DNA of 64,000 nt, taken from the NCBI GenBank assembly GCA_032173965.1, contig CM063290.1, forward strand, positions 10,999,501-11,063,500, given 5' to 3'. Origin of the DNA: Sitta carolinensis. Lineage: Eukaryota; Chordata; Aves; Passeriformes; Sittidae. Position numbers and translations under genes: made by a program. The notes under the pieces were generated by a model. The model was not told the DNA's origin. It saw only the letters and a program-made list of their open reading frames with translations, and did not search any database. Of the stretch, positions 59,761 to 64,000 are shown piece after piece (the stretch's first letter is position 1; the number at the start of each line of letters is the position of its first letter).

Positions 59761-62700
59761 TAAAAAGCTCCATAGGAACTGGTAAATGCTGTAGCATTGT
59801 TACCAGGCAGTGCCTGGAGATATAGTTTGCCCAAGCTGGCTGCAGTCCCCTCCTGTTCCCAGAGCTTACAGTGGGCTCCTGGGCTTGCTCCCTATCCCCG
59901 CTTCACTCTTTGAGGAATTTGTTCTGTCAGTCGAGTGGCCTTCCACGCAGCAAGAAAGAAAACCATTACATGGAATATGATTAGAAAAATTCTCTGAGTA
60001 GTCAGTGAGCTCAGGGATAGGAGCAAGACCTCAAACACTCACAGAAAACCTCCGGCGCTGAATCTGAGGGGTTAAAACTCAACCACACTTCATTAAATAA
60101 CCAAAAGAGCCTTTGAACAGTCTCCCTGGGGCTGCTGTTTCATCAGTCTGTTGAGCTGGTTGTCAGCTGTGTTTCCCACTCTTCTGCACTGAAAACTTCA
60201 TTTGTCTCATTCCATGTTGTGTAAGGACACCCACAAAGGAAGGGTGCTAATCCTGGGAATTGGTTGCTCGCCTTCAGCTGATGCTCTGGCATGACAGACC
60301 TGCTAATACACTGCATTTGTTTTGTTTCCCTGGGACCAAAAAAGGTCTCCTTCACCACTCTAGTCAGTCTAGTAATTGCATATCAGGTTGACAAGTAATT
60401 ATTTTTCTTCTGCCTTTAAAATATGATCTGAACCCTTGGGTACAGGGTCTGGTAGCCCCAGGACCCCTATCTGATGGCCTCAGGTGAACTTGCTGGAGCT
60501 GTGAGGAAGGAGGGGGTCACGTCTCACCCATTTTAATATGCTGAAGTCCAGTTATAATTCAATATCACTTTCCTTCCCTCAGCAGACCCTCTTCCTCAGT
60601 ATTGCCCTGACTTTTTTGGTACTTTCCTTCTGAGATCAAGCACAGCTGACAGCTCTCCTGTTACAAGCTCTGTGAACTGAATCCCAACAACCTTCTGCAA
60701 CATACTGAGAAATAGAAACTAAAAAACCCGGTATTGAGTCAGTCTAAATAAAACAAGGCAACAAACCCTACTAACTCATAGGAGTTAAAAATTCAGACTC
60801 TGGTGAAGTTTCCAGGTGTAGATTTCTCCCTAATTTCCATCAGAAATATTGTAAATTGCTCAGAAAAGCTTTGTCCATATGTGGCTATTCTCAGTGATAA
60901 GAGGAGAGGCAGGAACGAGATATTTGGAAAGCAAGCTGATACACTGCAGGATGCATTGTAAGACATGATCAAAATGCCGTGAAATGACTCCAGTTGCTTA
61001 CAATTGAATGTGGGATGGTACTGTCAGTGAGTCTGGTAGTGCTGAAAAGTGCAGCTACAAAATATAAATAATTTGTAATCAATCAGCCTCCAGAGTCAAC
61101 ATATTTGTTATTTGTTGGCATTTGAACAGCTTTTATTTGCAGACTTTGCCCTTATATGAGTGTGGTATTGTCTCAGTCGACTACAACAATGCAAAGATAG
61201 AGGAAACAACAGCTGGATCTCCTCACAGATGCACAGAATGGCCAAATGCAGCCTTTTGGGGCAAACTGTCATCTCTTTATGAAACAAAATGCAAACTAGT
61301 AATGACCATTTTTTTTCCTGAGCAGTGCAATTTTACCACTCCTTTTCTGACCCATCAAATGGATTCAGGGTCTTGTTTGCTCTCGTAAAAAATTCTGAGA
61401 CCTGGTGAATTCCAGTGTGTGCAGAGACCCTGCCCCCCAAGGCCAAGGTCCAAGGGGCCAAAGGCACATCACGTTGGAGGGGTGTCCGAGTAAGGATATG
61501 GGAACCCCTAGAAACAATTTCCATTGTGTTTGTCTTTCATGCCAAGGAAGTTGTTAGAAACACCCTAAGTCTCAGCTTAATGTCCTACTTTAGGACCAGA
61601 ACAAACTCATTGCAGTGTTGAATTCTGCTCTCTGAAAATCTGTTAAAATCTGTTCATGTCCCATCTGACACTGACTGGTGCAGATGCACTGTAGTCACTG
61701 CTCTCTTCTCTGGTACACGTGCATTTGCCAGTTGAATACAAAAATGTAATAATTTCCAAAGTTAACTGGAAGCACAGTATTACAACCTCCTTCACCCCAC
61801 ATAGTTCTTTCAAAAGAACATTCAGCAGGAGCAGAGTTAGTATATGTGTAGAATCTCTACTATATCTTAATAAAAAACCTTCATACCAAGTTGAATATCT
61901 TACCTATGGCATGCAATGGTAGAAGGCTACCAGGTCATGATGTGCAGAGCCATTTGTACAACATTTCGACTGCTACCTAGAGGGTTTTAAACTGTGGAAG
62001 GATGGTGGTGTCAGGAAGACACTGAACACAGGTAACTAAACAGGGGACACAGACAAGTCATTTGGTCTATCTCAACATCAACCTGTCTTCACTTTAGTGA
62101 CTGCAAAGGTCTGGAGGTCTCTCCATAGCAAGTGCCACTGGACATGCCAATAATGGGCTGCTCCTCACATCTGAAATGCCAGATGAATCACTAACCTACA
62201 AGACCTAAAAGAAACTCTTTCTAACCTCAAACAGATTTTTATTCTCATCTGTTACACTAGATGCTGATCTCAGAGCATCTGATCTAAGTGTATTTATAGT
62301 AGATATTTTCCCAAACAATGACAAGATTTGAAGGAACCAACAGATGCCAGAAATAGGGAAAAATGCTTCAAACCTTTAATCCTTGCTCCACATTTTTATT
62401 TTATCTTCCGTGGTTGATTCACCACCAATGTCTATGAAGGGCAGCACCACTTCTAGGATGGTGTTTGCCCTGTGTGACACACACAGCCTAGAGCATGACC
62501 CAGAGCCATGTCAAGCAGGAGAGGACAGACCATATGAGGGTGCATAGGGGGATATAGGTGCTCCCTGCTCACCACCCAGGCATTTGGCCCCACCTGGCAT
62601 CCAGAAAAATGTGGTGCTGTTCTGGAAATGCCCAGGTTAAAACACTATAGACTGAGCAGGGAGCAACAAAAATGACCCTGAAGCTGCCTGCCCAAATCCA

Positions 62701-64000
62701 TGTGAAATAGGTGCCAGGGTTTGACTGATGTCCACATGGATGTTCACACTGGATACCATCACTGGTCATGCTGGGGAAAGGCTGTGGCTCTAAAATGACA
62801 TCATAAATGCACCATGCAGGCTCCTTTTGCAAAGATGTTCATGACAAAGAGAGATGCTGCAGAATGGTTTACAGAAGAATATGACTTGAATTCTTTGTAG
62901 CACCAAACATAGTAATGGCCAGACACAACATTTACGCTGATATGCCTGTAATCATGCTAATGATTTGTACTTCACTAAAATGTATCTGCCACAAAGTCAT
63001 TTGGCTTGAAAACACCGAGTTTTCCAACTCATCAGTATTTGTTCAAGTGAATAATCAGTCTGAGCCTTAATATTGTGCCTGATTGTTGTATAACCTGAGT
63101 TTTGCTTCCAGATGAGGTGGTGTTTCTAGTCCTCTGTTGCAGCAGAGACTTTTCAGGTATTTTTCTGTCTGTGGGAGTACTTGCACGCTCTTGCCAAATA
63201 ATCTGACAATCCATTGTCCATGAAAGGATTGTTTTCCAAATGGTTTTCTTCCTTTTCTTTGCCATTAATAATTTTCAGACCATAGGTGGCAGAGTATCTC
63301 TCCTGTTGCCTGGGCTGCACAAGGAAGTGAAGTCCCTGACCTGCAGTTATTCAGTGCTTCCCACTCACCCTCTTCTTCATCCCACTGCATCTCAGTGGGA
63401 AACCGGACTTGATTGCTTGTTCCCTCCAACTCCTTTCCCAAGGAAGTGCTATGGCTGAGGTGTCTCCCAGCATTCCACTGGCATGATCTTAGATGAATTT
63501 TTTGTTGCTGTGCCTGCTTGGGGCCAGTTCATCAGGCAAGGCAGATCACGTTGCATGCTTGGTGAAGCGGGAAATAGCGATGACAGGCAATCCTTGTTCC
63601 ATCTGCCGTGGTTATTAGCAAATGATGTTTTATTTATCACCAGATCAGCCATGAAGAGGCTGATCTGAGACACTGACTCCCATCAGAAACCTGCTCAATA
63701 ACGAGTTCTTGCCTTCTGAGATCTATAGGTTAATGGATGAAGAACCAAAACCCTGCTATTAATGTGTGCAGGGTGATGCTTACAAAACATTGCCACATCT
63801 ATGTACCCACAGTTACCAGTCAAGCTGGAAGTACTATTGATGGAAAAAGGTAATTTCAGAATATTTGCTCCTATTGAGCCATTTTCACTGGCTAGTACTG
63901 ATTACAGTGACACCTTGAAATTCCACATGTGGGCAGTTCCATATTGACCAGTCGGGGAATGAGCCTGCAGTGAGCTATCCAGATTCACAGAGAACTTGAG
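59761..64000. other. Downstream DNA, no gene recognised
   Basis: About 4.2 kb. Open frames on both strands are under 90 codons and without recognisable domains. I looked for exons of GMNC, which lies downstream of IL1RAP in mammals, and saw none. No clear CR1 or LTR boundaries were identified, although the stretch 62550-62710 reads like a degraded repeat. Confidence 0.5.

Noticed and set aside
1..64000. CRISPR arrays, bacterial operons, tRNA or rRNA genes, complete retroviruses
   Set aside because: No regularly spaced repeats, no tRNA-like cloverleaf with A/B boxes that I could recognise, and no gag/pol/env sequence. The window is ordinary vertebrate chromosome around one gene.

Overview
This is a vertebrate chromosomal window. 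It carries essentially one gene, an orthologue of IL1RAP (interleukin-1 receptor accessory protein, IL-1R3), on the + strand, with intergenic DNA on both sides. CR1 LINE 3' ends and short TG...CA solo LTRs with 5-bp target duplications point to a bird. The LTRs look like types I associate with songbirds, but that is recollection and species cannot be fixed from the window. Introns are spliced with consensus GT/AG sites, and all ten coding junctions keep one reading frame across 26 kb.

Layout: 1-9474 is upstream intergenic DNA with one CR1 copy, a small CpG-rich patch and a trinucleotide repeat. 9475-10460 is a TATA-less CpG island promoter with a probable non-coding exon 1 (donor at 9944/9945). 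Intron 1 (about 16.7 kb) holds a solo LTR. 26662-26729 is the signal-peptide exon. Intron 2 (about 11.6 kb) holds a CR1 copy. From 38297 to 44751 six exons encode three Ig-like domains. 47817-47966 encodes the transmembrane segment and 48824-48967 the first part of the TIR domain. The TIR domain is finished by one of two alternative last exons. Exon 11a (51570-52042) gives the standard receptor (609 aa here). Exon 11b (58494-59212) gives the long form matching mammalian IL-1RAcPb, the neuronal isoform (691 aa here). 59213-64000 is the 11b 3' UTR followed by featureless DNA.

How the parts work together: the ectodomain is shared, so both isoforms should join IL-1/IL-1R1 (and, from family knowledge, IL-33 and IL-36 receptor) complexes. 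The choice of last exon swaps the second half of the TIR domain and the tail, and therefore the signalling output. In mammals 11b is largely restricted to the central nervous system.

Main points for a second look: (1) the 11b exon is intact, and 11a and 11b are recognisable homologues; (2) the 11a reading frame appears shifted just before the conserved C-terminus. The mammalian-like ending SLKNV-stop survives in the +1 frame at 51912-51929, while the actual frame runs on for about 38 further residues; (3) three solo LTRs with recognisable 5-bp target duplications (two exact, one with a mismatch) sit inside the gene, one of them with a CR1 copy inside what is probably the 11a 3' UTR; (4) intron 8 could yield a secreted receptor by read-through. 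I found no second protein-coding gene, tRNA, rRNA, CRISPR array or other non-host system.
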